64,000 bases of DNA, taken from positions 62,001 through 126,000 of the forward strand of contig NZ_WBMT01000026.1 in NCBI RefSeq assembly GCF_008923185.1, in the 5' to 3' direction. The notes beneath the pieces are model-generated. The model saw only the letters and a list, made by a program, of their open reading frames with translations, did not search any database and was not told where the DNA came from. Below, one piece after another: positions 7,729 through 17,214 of this stretch. Source of the DNA: Actinomadura rudentiformis. Lineage in GTDB: Bacteria > Actinomycetota > Actinomycetes > Streptosporangiales > Streptosporangiaceae. Both the position numbers and the translations under genes were made by a program. Position 1 is the stretch's first letter; each line of letters begins with the position of its first letter.

Positions 7729-9498
7729 TCAGTCCCAGAAGACTCTGATCTTGGGCAGGCTCACGTCCGTCCTCGGGCCGACCGACGCCAGGGAGATCTT
7801 GGTGTTGTCCCTCTCGGCCTCCATGAGGCGGGGCGGGTCTGCGGGCGATATCAGGTAATGGCCTGGGGGCAGCTCGTCGGTGCCCGGCATCTTGAAGCTC
7901 CGGGTGTCGGTCCATGAGCTGATGAAGGCGCATTCTCCGGGCACGTAGGGCTGGGATTCGCCCGTTGTCTTTGACGTGGTGGTAACGAACGTTCCTGTGC
8001 GGTTCGGCTGCCTTGCGCTGCCGGACTTGGCGGTCCGGTAGAACCACACCTGGCCCTGGCCCTCCTTTACTGCCGTGGGGCTTTGACCGAGTGAGTAGTT
8101 GTAGCCGCTGTTGAGATCCCGGCGCCTGGCTTTCTCGCCGAAACACTGACGCGTTCCACCTGGGAGGTACTTCACCCCTTGCGGAGTCCTTGCCTGGAAC
8201 CGGGTGGTGACGTGCACCTGAGTCCCGGGTTTGACCCGCCCGGGCGACACCGTGATGTCCAGCTTCATGTACGGAGATTCGGAAGCCGGCATGTTCGGCT
8301 GGTTCAGCAGCACACCGGGGTTTGTGAAGTAGGCGCGGATGGAACCACGGGACTCGCCGCCGACCGTCGGGCCGGAAGGCCAGAGCACCATGGCGATGAC
8401 GATCGCGCCGGTGACCGCGGTTCCGGCCCCGGCGACGCCCTTCACACCGCCGACCTTGCCGATGACACCGCTGCCTCCAGCCGCGTGGCCGGCCCCGGTG
8501 GTCGTCTGCGCAGCGGTCGTACCCGCGACGGTGTTGGCGGCATTGGCTGCCGTGGTCCCTGTCGCGACCGCACCGCCACTGACCGCACCGCCACCGACCG
8601 CACCGCCGCCTAGCAATGTCAGAGGGAACGCCGCTGTGAACAAGGCCACCGCTGTGCCGAGGGCGTACCAGCCCCGTTGTTCCCAGTCGGAGCCATATGC
8701 GGCCGTGGCGATGGCCTCAAGTCTGTGAACGAACTCGCTAGCGTTCTGGAAGCGCTGGCCCGGATCCTTGGCCATCCCACGAAGGACTAGCGGACGTAGT
8801 GGTTCTGGAAGCACGTCCAGCGGAACGGTGCCAAAGGTGTGCTCGGCCTGCCACGCCTCAGTGGTGCCAGCCTGGAAGGGCCGCCCACCCACGACGCACT
8901 CGAAGAAGACGCACGTAGCCGCATAGATGTCGGTCGCCGCGGTCGCCGGCGCGCCTTGCCATTGCTCCGGTGACATGTAGGCCGGCGTCCCCACGATGCT
9001 GCCCTGGCCGGCGAGGACGGCGACCCCAAAGTCGATCAGCTTGCTCTGCCCGTTGTCCTGCACCATGACGTTCGTGGGCTTGTAGTCGCGGTGGACCACG
9101 CCGACCGAGTGTGCGGCGGCCAGCCCGAGCAGCGAACCCTTCAGCACCGTCAGAGCGGCCTCAGGTGCGAGGGCAACGCGTTCATCAAGCAGCCTGCGAA
9201 GCGACTGCCCGTGCACCGCCTCCATGATGATCGCAGCGCCGTCCGCGGTCTCCGTGAAGCCGCGCAGACGCGCCACGTGCGGGTCGGCGAGGCGGGAGAG
9301 CATCTCCGCCTCACCGCGGAACGTGGCGCGAGCCTGGGCGTTACCCAGCAGCTCCGCGGCCAGGTACTTGATCGCAACGACATCTCCGGACGCCACCTGC
9401 CGAGCCAGAACGACGCGTCCCTGAGCCCCCGCGCCCAACTCCTGCAGCTCGGCATAGCCAGGTATCCGCCAGCCTGTCTCGAACCCGTGCGATGTCAT
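7729..9498 (-). CDS. Membrane Ser/Thr protein kinase with extracellular domain
   Basis: A 589-aa eukaryotic-type kinase. Gly loop GAGAQGRVV (22-30), ATP-binding Lys44 (VAIKYL), catalytic HRDYKPTN (136-143, Asp138), DFG 156-158 and activation-loop GTPAYMSPEQW are all present. A membrane segment near residues 282-303 leads into a long Gly/Ala/Thr-rich tract and a second hydrophobic stretch, then a ~200-residue outer domain. This domain organisation resembles PknB/PknH-type receptors. Start ATG 9498 is 11 nt after the preceding lipoprotein gene, making this the last gene of a four-gene envelope operon. Ligand unknown. Confidence 0.92.
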   Translation of the reverse strand: MTSHGFETGWRIPGYAELQELGAGAQGRVVLARQVASGDVVAIKYLAAELLGNAQARATFRGEAEMLSRLADPHVARLRGFTETADGAAIIMEAVHGQSLRRLLDERVALAPEAALTVLKGSLLGLAAAHSVGVVHRDYKPTNVMVQDNGQSKLIDFGVAVLAGQGSIVGTPAYMSPEQWQGAPATAATDIYAATCVFFECVVGGRPFQAGTTEAWQAEHTFGTVPLDVLPEPLRPLVLRGMAKDPGQRFQNASEFVHRLEAIATAAYGSDWEQRGWYALGTAVALFTAAFPLTLLGGGAVGGGAVSGGAVATGTTAANAANTVAGTTAAQTTTGAGHAAGGSGVIGKVGGVKGVAGAGTAVTGAIVIAMVLWPSGPTVGGESRGSIRAYFTNPGVLLNQPNMPASESPYMKLDITVSPGRVKPGTQVHVTTRFQARTPQGVKYLPGGTRQCFGEKARRRDLNSGYNYSLGQSPTAVKEGQGQVWFYRTAKSGSARQPNRTGTFVTTTSKTTGESQPYVPGECAFISSWTDTRSFKMPGTDELPPGHYLISPADPPRLMEAERDNTKISLASVGPRTDVSLPKIRVFWD

Positions 9499-9509
9499 CG
9501 CGGCCTGAC

Positions 9510-10238
9510 TTAGCCAATTTTCTGTAGCTGGCGGGTGAGCAATTCCGTCGCTCGTTGAGCGATCGGGTCGCCAGACTTCTTGGGCTCTGTCCGCTCCCAA
9601 TAAAGAGTGGCAGTGACGACATTGCCACGATGCGCGTAGTCGTAGATGAAGTAGTAGACATTGAACTTGGTCTGTGACGGCGGTTCGACGTGTTGCTCAA
9701 ATCCCCGAAGGTGCGCCCAGCCAGCGAGATTGCCTTCGGTGACCTTCCAGGTGTCGTCGTGCTCGAAAAGCGTGAAGTTCTCGTTCAGCCGTTTGGGAGG
9801 AACATGGCGCTTGGGGGGACATGACCGTGCTGCCTTCCGGAGCACCTCATATGCAGTGGCCGCCCCCTGCGCATCGGTATAGCGAGCGATAAGTTGGGCG
9901 TACTTGATCTCGCCCTTGCCTGAGATGGTATTGCTGAACTGGCGGACCGCAGCCCCATAACGGCCGGGCAGTCGAGTGCCGGAGAGCGAGCACATCGGGG
10001 CTTGCTTTTTCTGGAGAGAATCAAGCCCGATATCGATTTGGCGCATCTTGGCGCCTATCTCCTTTGGGGGGAGCAACGCTGCTCTCACTTGTTCTGCGGA
10101 GTAGACAGGTGGAGCCGAGGGTGCCGCTTTGCCAGCCGTAGGAGTGGACGACGGCTGCGATTGCTTATCGTCGCCACCGCAGCCAGTGAGAAGCAAGCTT
10201 GTAGCCGCGACAAGGGCCAACGGCCATCTGAGTCTCAT
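9510..10238 (-). CDS. Lipoprotein with PknH-sensor-like domain
   Basis: A ~242-aa exported lipoprotein: signal peptide ending in lipobox LLTGC (starting at ATG 10238; an in-frame ATG 10262 overlaps the upstream gene and adds 8 residues). The mature part (LLPPKEIGAKMRQIDIG, Cys residues in QAPMCSLSG and RSCPPKRH) resembles the extracellular sensor domain of PknH kinases by general pattern. It lies between the secreted PKD-like gene and the kinase gene in one operon. A role as a separate ligand-binding module for the kinase is plausible inference. Confidence 0.75.
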   Translation of the reverse strand: MRLRWPLALVAATSLLLTGCGGDDKQSQPSSTPTAGKAAPSAPPVYSAEQVRAALLPPKEIGAKMRQIDIGLDSLQKKQAPMCSLSGTRLPGRYGAAVRQFSNTISGKGEIKYAQLIARYTDAQGAATAYEVLRKAARSCPPKRHVPPKRLNENFTLFEHDDTWKVTEGNLAGWAHLRGFEQHVEPPSQTKFNVYYFIYDYAHRGNVVTATLYWERTEPKKSGDPIAQRATELLTRQLQKIG

Positions 10239-10258
10239 CTGATTCGACAGATCGCTGC

Positions 10259-11002
10259 TCATTGCCGGGACTTGGTCTGAATCTCGTCGACAACAAATGG
10301 CTCGGGTATCGAGGGCATGGACAGGTCTGCGAGATCGCCTCCCGGTGCATCGCAGTCAGCACCCGCACACGTCCACCGCACACTCCAGGTGATGGTCGCT
10401 GACAGTTGGTAGACGCCGCCTGGCTGTCCGGCCGAGGAACGCTTGTAGACGTGGCTGCAGGAGTCGTCGTTCTTGCTGCCCGGCCCCAGGCAGGTCAGAG
10501 TGGTTTCGCCAAGCTGCCAGCTGACAGACTTCGGCGTTGCGATCGCCTGGATGGTCTGAGCCCCGACAACAATGGGCTCAGTCGCGACTTCGCGGAAACC
10601 TTCGACCCAGAGGCGGGTCTTGACCTCTACATAGGTCTTTCCATCCGGCGCTGTGTGCACGCGGGGGGTGGGAAGTTGGGCGGTCGACCTGGCCTGTTCG
10701 GCAAGATCTATCGTTGCTGGCGGGGGCGGTGGAGGAACGGCATTCCCGCCGCCTGCGCCGCCGCCCTCAGTTCCAGGCACAGTGGGGATTTCACCATCGC
10801 CACCAGCATCCCCACCGCCACCCCCGCCGCCGCTGCCTCCCGACCTGTTGCCGCCATCCTCCTCAGCGCAGCCGAGTGTGTCGTTGCCACCTTGACACGG
10901 ATCCGCGCTTGCAGACGTGGGCGCGAAGAACGAGACGGTCAGGGCGGCGATACTCGTGAGCGCGGCCAGTGGAACCGAATACCGGAACCTATCCGATGGC
11001 AT
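10259..11002 (-). CDS. Secreted Gly/Pro-rich protein with PKD-like domain (copy A)
   Basis: A 247-aa exported protein: Sec signal peptide (AALTSIAALTVSFFAPTSAS-type core), a Gly-rich and then polyproline linker (about residues 50-95), and a C-terminal domain with VSWQLGETTLTC-LGPG, SCSHVYKRSS and TITWSVRWTC motifs reminiscent of degenerate PKD folds. It overlaps the next lipoprotein frame at its alternate start (ATGA) and has a GGAGGG ribosome binding site. It is clearly homologous to the protein encoded at 30770-31468. Function unknown; surface or peptidoglycan-associated by its signal and linker. Confidence 0.8.
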   Translation of the reverse strand: MPSDRFRYSVPLAALTSIAALTVSFFAPTSASADPCQGGNDTLGCAEEDGGNRSGGSGGGGGGGDAGGDGEIPTVPGTEGGGAGGGNAVPPPPPPATIDLAEQARSTAQLPTPRVHTAPDGKTYVEVKTRLWVEGFREVATEPIVVGAQTIQAIATPKSVSWQLGETTLTCLGPGSKNDDSCSHVYKRSSAGQPGGVYQLSATITWSVRWTCAGADCDAPGGDLADLSMPSIPEPFVVDEIQTKSRQ

Positions 11003-11047
11003 CGCTTGTCCCTCCGTGCGAGTCGCCGTTCGTCGCGGCGAGCATGG

Positions 11048-11644
11048 TCAGCATCTGCTGTCTCGTTTGGTGTTGGAGACCTTCCAGACGCCGGCGTCGA
11101 AGCTCACGGCGGTGCGGTAGCGGTACGCCGAGCCAGTGCCGCCGCCGGTGCGCTTGCCGGTCTTCGTCGAGAAGCGGTAACCGGCGAGGGTCCGCATGCA
11201 GTCGACGACGTACACGTTGAGCCCGTCCTTCGAGCGCGCGTAGACGCGTGGGTTGGAGATGTTGGTGAAGCGCCAGATGACGCCCTTCGCCCTGGTGCGT
11301 TCGACGTCCTCGGTGACGGTGGTGAGGAGCGGATCCATCGCGACGGTGGCGAGTTGCGCGGGGTCGTTCGTCTCGTACACCTGCTTGTAGACGCGTTGGT
11401 ATTCGCGGTAGCGGTCGAGGACGAGTTTGTCGATCTGCTGGCGCGACATCGTGGGGGGTGGGGCGGCTTGCGGGGTGGAATCGGTGGCGGGGCGGGCGCC
11501 GGAGGGGGCGCCGTTGGGGTTGAAGTCGCCGCTGGAGGATCCGGTGCTGCCGCAGGCGGTCAGAGTCAGGAGGGCCGCGGCGGCTCCTGTCAGCGCGCGG
11601 CGGGACCCGGGAAGGGGGACGGAACGTACCAACCGGGCGTGCAT
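11048..11644 (-). CDS. Envelope lipoprotein (copy A)
   Basis: A 198-aa lipoprotein with a signal peptide ending LLTLTAC, a Ser/Pro-rich linker and a SnoaL/NTF2-like-looking domain: a helical YREYQRVYKQVYETNDPA segment, then beta strands ending VWKVSNTKRDSRC. It is the first gene of the kinase operon, 45 nt before the secreted PKD-like gene. It is homologous along its length to the lipoprotein at 31783-32298: both share the ETNDP motif, a VDC or IDC Cys and the terminal WKVSN...C. Role unknown. Confidence 0.8.
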   Translation of the reverse strand: MHARLVRSVPLPGSRRALTGAAAALLTLTACGSTGSSSGDFNPNGAPSGARPATDSTPQAAPPPTMSRQQIDKLVLDRYREYQRVYKQVYETNDPAQLATVAMDPLLTTVTEDVERTRAKGVIWRFTNISNPRVYARSKDGLNVYVVDCMRTLAGYRFSTKTGKRTGGGTGSAYRYRTAVSFDAGVWKVSNTKRDSRC

Positions 11645-11786
11645 CGCGTTACCTGATCAACCAGCCGACAACGGGGCGAGTACGGCTGGAAGCTTACAGA
11701 GGTCAATGTGGCGAGAAAAGAGATTCGTTGCGGAAAGGTTCTTACTCGTCAGGCTTGCGTGGCTCTGGGGATCTACCGGTCGGGGT

Positions 11787-11809
11787 TTGACCTCAAGCTT
11801 GGTCGAGGT
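11787..11809 (+). promoter_or_regulatory. SoxR-like box upstream of the SgcJ/EcaC gene
   Basis: TTGACC (-35-like) runs into the dyad ACCTCAA-GCTTGG-TCGAGGT (11790-11809), with 7-bp arms and one mismatch. This is the layout of MerR-family SoxR operators in actinomycetes. It lies 15 nt before the ATG at 11824 and closely matches the box at 18515-18537. Confidence 0.65.
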
Positions 11810-11823
11810 GTCAGGGTGGCGGC

Positions 11824-12225
11824 ATGACTGGGACGCAGGCGGCCGAGATTGCCGCGATCGAGGACGTTGTCGCGAGGCTTGAGCATGCTCAGGTGAACGA
11901 GTTGCCGGACGAGTTCGTGGCGTTGTTCAGGGAAGATGCGATCTGGACGACGGGGCATGGCAAGCGTTTGACCGGGCGGGATGAGATCTCGGCGTTCACG
12001 CGCAAGGTGCTCCCTGGGGCGATGAAGGACTCGACCGCCACGTACGAGGTGGTGGACGTGGTCTTCGTCCGTCCTGACGTGGCGGCCGTGAAGGTGCATG
12101 CTCGGCTCCTCACGCTTGATGGACAACTCATTGGGAACCCGGGGACTCCCTTGTATGTGATGTCCAAGGAAGACGGGCGCTGGATGTTGGTGGCCTGCCA
12201 GAACACCGAGGTGCTAGGCGAGTAG
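11824..12225 (+). CDS. SgcJ/EcaC-family SnoaL-like protein
   Basis: A 133-aa single-domain NTF2-like protein. The EIAAIEDVVARLEHAQ helix, DEFVALFREDAIWTTGHG and RLTGRDEI follow the SgcJ/EcaC pattern, whose members are annotated as oxidoreductase-like without a proven general reaction. A SoxR-like dyad overlaps its presumed promoter, suggesting induction by redox-active compounds. Its 3' end overlaps the convergent LysE gene by 12 nt. Confidence 0.85.
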   Translation: MTGTQAAEIAAIEDVVARLEHAQVNELPDEFVALFREDAIWTTGHGKRLTGRDEISAFTRKVLPGAMKDSTATYEVVDVVFVRPDVAAVKVHARLLTLDGQLIGNPGTPLYVMSKEDGRWMLVACQNTEVLGE

Positions 12226-12840
12226 AAGGTGGAGGGCCAGGGCTGAGATGAGTGTGCTGGACGTCAGGGTGGTGATGAGCTGCCCACGGCGGCCGGTCAG
12301 GGCCCGGCCCAGGAGGGCGCCGCCGGCGGCGAGGATCAGCTGCCAGCTGGCGGAGGCGAGGAAGGCGGCGGTGACGAAGACGGCCTGTTCGAGGTGGCCC
12401 GTGGTCGTCCCGCCGCCCAGGACGAGGGCGGCGAAGTAGATCACGGTGGTGGGGTTCATCATCGTGATGCCGAGGAGAGTGAGGTACGCCCGTGAGGGGC
12501 TGACCGGGGTCTGTTCGATGTCGGCGGGTTTCTTGAACGCTTTGGCCGCGCCTCGTACCGCCAAGGCGATGAGGATGAGGGCCGAGCACCAGCGGAGAGG
12601 CTGGGTGATCGGCTGCAGTACGGGGATGAGCGCGGAGCCGCTCACTGCGGCGATGAGAGCGTAGAGGCCGTCCGCGGTGGCGACGCCGAGGGCGGCGAAG
12701 ACGCCGACCTTCAGGGTCGTCCGGGCGGTGAGAGCCACCAGGTATGTCGCGACCGCTCCCACGGGCATGGCGATGCCATAGCCGGCGAGGAGCCCTGCGA
12801 CCAGGGCGGCGATCACGTTCGGGAGAGCGTCGGCCTCCAT
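12214..12840 (-). CDS. LysE/RhtB-family exporter
   Basis: A 208-aa integral membrane protein with about six hydrophobic segments. The PVGAVATYL stretch after TM1 and the MMNPTTVIYFAAL segment in the middle (Asn-Pro in a helix) are characteristic of LysE amino-acid exporters, as is the length. The substrate (basic amino acid, homoserine or other) cannot be read from sequence. Start ATG 12840. Standalone; convergent overlap with the SgcJ/EcaC gene. Confidence 0.9.
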   Translation of the reverse strand: MEADALPNVIAALVAGLLAGYGIAMPVGAVATYLVALTARTTLKVGVFAALGVATADGLYALIAAVSGSALIPVLQPITQPLRWCSALILIALAVRGAAKAFKKPADIEQTPVSPSRAYLTLLGITMMNPTTVIYFAALVLGGGTTTGHLEQAVFVTAAFLASASWQLILAAGGALLGRALTGRRGQLITTLTSSTLISALALHLLLA

Positions 12841-12968
12841 GGTCCGCCGGGCTGCTGCTGGACGCGCACCGGGAGGGTGGTGGCGGTCAGCGGCGGCAGG
12901 GCGGAGAACGTGGTCATGGCGCCAGATCCTGGGGCAGACGCGGGAGTGACGGCAACTGATTTATGGCG

Positions 12969-13295
12969 TCAGCAGGCGCCCAGGCCCGGGCCGCGTGGTC
13001 CGGGCCGTTCGGCGAGGCTCGTTTCGTCCCAGAACCGGCCTGCGATGTCATCAGCCAGCCCGCAGCCGCATTCGGCGAAGTGACGGGTGCGGCTGGCGGC
13101 CCGGCGTATCAGGGCCGAAGCTCGTACGGCCGCGCACTCGCAGTGGTGCGCCACGGTGCCGCCGGTCACGGGGCTGATCGGGAGCGGGCCCGCGCCGGCG
13201 CAGTCGCACAGCGGTGACCCGCGCATCTCCAGTTCGTCGGCCAGCGCCGCCCGCTGGGCGTCGGTCACCGGAGCCGGATGAGGGTCCGCCGTCAT
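12969..13295 (-). CDS. Small Cys-rich protein with three CxC motifs
   Basis: A 108-aa soluble protein starting at ATG 13295. It contains three CxC pairs (LCDCAG, HCECAA, ECGCGL), two His before the second pair and a final Cys, a pattern that could bind zinc or another metal. The N-terminal helix (TDAQRAALADELEMRG) is ordinary. No family recognised. The gene sits alone between the LysE and ABC-F genes; no strong ribosome binding site is visible, so the start is uncertain. Confidence 0.5.
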   Translation of the reverse strand: MTADPHPAPVTDAQRAALADELEMRGSPLCDCAGAGPLPISPVTGGTVAHHCECAAVRASALIRRAASRTRHFAECGCGLADDIAGRFWDETSLAERPGPRGPGLGAC

Positions 13296-13447
13296 GGCGT
13301 CATCGCCGCAAGGAGCACGCTCAATATCGTCCTGCCCGCGACCGCCATCGCGCAACGATTCGGGGCGACGATGTCAGCGGGGCGGCATGTGATGTCCGGT
13401 ATATGTCGCGAACCTCCGCCGCGAGCTCGCGGACGTATCCGGCGTGC

Positions 13448-13487
13448 ACCGCACCGCGTCGCGTTCCACTGCGCGACACGGTGCGGT
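13448..13487 (-). terminator. Terminator hairpin of the ABC-F gene
   Basis: A 9-bp arm (13448-13456 with 13479-13487) continues after one mismatch into a 6-bp arm GTCGCG/CGCGAC around an 8-nt loop. It begins 7 nt past the ABC-F stop; no T tract follows. Confidence 0.6.
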
Positions 13488-13493
13488 TCGTCC

Positions 13494-15116
<1,623 letters not shown>

Positions 15117-15133
15117 GGGATGACGCTCCGGAA

Positions 15134-15177
15134 TAGCTCATGGACACACGGGTGGCGTGGAAGCGGGTCCTGAGCTA
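15134..15177 (-). promoter_or_regulatory. Leader hairpin of the ABC-F gene
   Basis: Arms TAGCTCA (15134-15140) and TGAGCTA (15171-15177) extend inward through GGAC/GTCC after a one-base bulge, giving 11 bp around a ~21-nt loop. Its 5' arm in the transcript contains the TAG stop of a 7-codon leader, and its 3' end lies just before the GGAG ribosome binding site of the ABC-F gene. The geometry suits ribosome-controlled attenuation. Confidence 0.5.
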
Positions 15178-15198
15178 GGAGATCCGGGGCGTGGACAT
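15175..15198 (-). CDS. Seven-residue leader peptide MSTPRIS (candidate)
   Basis: ATG 15198 opens a 7-codon frame, MSTPRIS, ending at TAG 15177-15175. The ATG lies 6 nt after a TAAAAT -10 box, so the transcript would start at or next to it and be leaderless. The stop codon is inside the hairpin arm described separately. Short antibiotic-sensing leaders precede several known ABC-F genes. Evidence here is positional only. Confidence 0.4.
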   Translation of the reverse strand: MSTPRIS

Positions 15199-15204
15199 GT
15201 CGCC

Positions 15205-15232
15205 ATTTTAAGGGGCGCGCAGGTAGGGTCCA
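15205..15232 (-). promoter_or_regulatory. Promoter of the ABC-F leader
   Basis: On the minus strand TGGACC (15232-15227) and TAAAAT (15210-15205) are separated by 16 nt. Transcription would begin about 15198, the first base of the leader ATG. Confidence 0.5.
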
Positions 15233-15271
15233 CATCTGGTTTTCGGCTCCGGCGAACAGAGGGCGGATTCG

Positions 15272-16087
15272 TTGTACGAGGAGCAGCGGGCCAGGGTGGC
15301 CAGGATCTATCGCGAGGCCGCCGCCGACTATGACCAGGTCGGGCCGGCGTTCTACGCCGCGAATGGCGAACGGCTCGTTGCCCGGGTCGGTGTGGCCGCG
15401 GGCGAGCAGGTCCTGGACGCGGGATGTGGCCGCGGGGCCTGTGTGCTTCCGGCCGCGGAGGCGGGCGGGCGGGTCGTCGGTGTCGACCTTTCGCCCGAAA
15501 TGGTGGGCTTGACGAGGGTGGCCGCAGAACGGCGGGGGCTCACCAGCGTTGCGGTGAAGGTCGGCGACGCCCAGGCGCCCGAATTCCCCGAGGGTACGTT
15601 CGACGTCGTCCTGTCGGGCTTCGTCCTGCGCCTGCTGCCCGATCCGGCGGCGGCGCTGCGTTCGTACGCGCGGGTCCTGAAGTCCGGAGGCCGCTTCGGC
15701 GCGACGATCTACGCGTCCACCTTCGGGGCCGAGTGGGAGCCCGTCCGCGCCCTCCTGGAGTCGTTCATGGCTCCCGCGACGACGCGTCCACCGGTCGTCG
15801 AGCTCGACCCGGCCGAACGCCTGGCGGAGTTGATGAGCGACGCCGGCTTCGGGGAGGTGAACGTGGAGGATGAGCCGTTCGACATCTGGCTCGCCGGCCC
15901 GGACGAGTGGTGGCACTACATGTGGGCGAGCGGCTACCGCGGCATGATGGACCGCATCCCCGCCGATCGTCGTGAAGAGGCTCGGCGGGTGGCGTGCGAG
16001 GCGGCCGATGCGCTGCGCGCGGCGGACGGGAGGCTCCTGCTGCCGCAGACGGTGCGTTACGCCCTGGGTGTACGAGGGGTGGCCTGA
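15272..16087 (+). CDS. Class I SAM-dependent methyltransferase
   Basis: A 271-aa methyltransferase starting at TTG 15272 after GAGGGCGG. SAM-binding motif I is VLDAGCGRGACVLPAA, the acidic loop VVGVDLSPEMV follows, then the GTFDVVLSGFVLRLLPDP motif and a KSGGRFGATIY strand. The C-terminal half is variable and specifies substrate, with a Trp-rich patch (DEWWHYMW). UbiE/COQ5-type small-molecule methylation is likely; the substrate is unknown. It diverges from the ABC-F gene, so a joint resistance role (drug or ribosome methylation) is possible but unsupported. Confidence 0.88.
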   Translation: MYEEQRARVARIYREAAADYDQVGPAFYAANGERLVARVGVAAGEQVLDAGCGRGACVLPAAEAGGRVVGVDLSPEMVGLTRVAAERRGLTSVAVKVGDAQAPEFPEGTFDVVLSGFVLRLLPDPAAALRSYARVLKSGGRFGATIYASTFGAEWEPVRALLESFMAPATTRPPVVELDPAERLAELMSDAGFGEVNVEDEPFDIWLAGPDEWWHYMWASGYRGMMDRIPADRREEARRVACEAADALRAADGRLLLPQTVRYALGVRGVA

Positions 16088-16143
16088 CCGCGTTCGGTCG
16101 TTCACCCTGAACGCGGGCGATCCGAATGTCATGATTCTGCCCT

Positions 16144-17214
16144 GTGATCACTGTTGAGGGTCTCTTCAAGAACTTCGGCCCCGTGCGGGCGGTGGACGGG
16201 ATGACGTTCACCGCGCGGGCGGGTTCGGTCACCGGGTTCCTCGGTCCGAACGGTGCCGGCAAGACGACCACGCTCCGCATGCTCCTTGGGCTCGTCCGGC
16301 CGACCGAAGGCAAGGCGCTCATCAACGGGCGCACGTTCGCCGAGCTCGAACACCCGGCCAAGGAGGTCGGTGCGGCGCTGGAGGCGACCGGGTTCCATCC
16401 GGGCCGCAGCGCGCGAGACCACCTGCGCGTGTCGTGCATGGCCGCAGGGCTGCCGATGGAGCGGGTCGACGCCGTTCTCGAACTCACAGGTCTGGCCGAC
16501 GCCGCGGACCGCCGGGTCGGCGGTTACTCGCTCGGCATGCGCCAGCGCCTGACCCTCGCCACCGCCGTGCTCGGCGAGCCGCCCGTGCTCATCCTGGACG
16601 AGCCCGCGAACGGACTGGACCCCGCGGGCATCCACTGGCTCCGGGCCATGCTGCGCCACCTGGCCGACATCGGCTGCACGATCCTGGTGTCGAGCCACGT
16701 CCTGTCGGAGGTGGAGCAGATCGCCGACCACGTCGTGATCGTGACGCGGGGCAAGGTCGTGCGCGACGCGCCGCTGGCCGAGCTGGTCGGCGACAAGAAC
16801 GAACTCCGGGTCGGCGTCGAGCCGCCGGCCGAGGGCGCGGACCAGGAGCAGCCCGGCAGGCTGGCCGCCGCGCTGGAGAACGCGGGCGGCACGGTACGCC
16901 AGGAGAACGACCGGCTCTATGTCACCGGTCTGGACGCCGCCGCCGTCGGCCGGGCGGCGCTGGAGACCCAGACGGTCCTGACCGAACTCACGGAAGAACG
17001 CTCCGGCCTGGAGAAGATCTTCCTTGAACTCACGATGGCCGAGTTGAGCGCGCCGCCACCCTCACCGCCGCCACCGAACGGACCGCAGATCGCCAGCGCG
17101 GAGACGGCCGCCGCAAACCCAGAGGCGAAGGCCGCGGGCGCGGAGACGGGGACTGCGGGCGCGGAGACGGGCGATTCCGCGGGGTCGGGCGACGAGCCGG
17201 GGAGTGCACGATGA
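16144..17214 (+). CDS. ABC transporter ATP-binding protein
   Basis: A 356-aa ABC-2-type exporter ATPase starting at GTG 16144. Walker A GPNGAGKTT, Q-loop region, signature YSLGMRQRL, Walker B VLILDEPANGLD and the switch His in VSSHVLSEVE are intact. Residues from about 315 onward form a low-complexity Pro/Ala/Glu-rich tail (repeated AAGAETG) not needed for ATPase function. The stop overlaps the permease start by 4 nt (ATGA), a two-gene transporter unit. BcrA/DrrA-like; substrate unknown. Confidence 0.92.
   Translation: MITVEGLFKNFGPVRAVDGMTFTARAGSVTGFLGPNGAGKTTTLRMLLGLVRPTEGKALINGRTFAELEHPAKEVGAALEATGFHPGRSARDHLRVSCMAAGLPMERVDAVLELTGLADAADRRVGGYSLGMRQRLTLATAVLGEPPVLILDEPANGLDPAGIHWLRAMLRHLADIGCTILVSSHVLSEVEQIADHVVIVTRGKVVRDAPLAELVGDKNELRVGVEPPAEGADQEQPGRLAAALENAGGTVRQENDRLYVTGLDAAAVGRAALETQTVLTELTEERSGLEKIFLELTMAELSAPPPSPPPPNGPQIASAETAAANPEAKAAGAETGTAGAETGDSAGSGDEPGSAR

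Noticed and set aside
12963..12981. A 19-nt stretch recurs as its reverse complement at 49217-49235.
   Set aside because: Similarity stops abruptly on both sides; in a 64-kb GC-rich sequence a 19-nt match can arise by chance.
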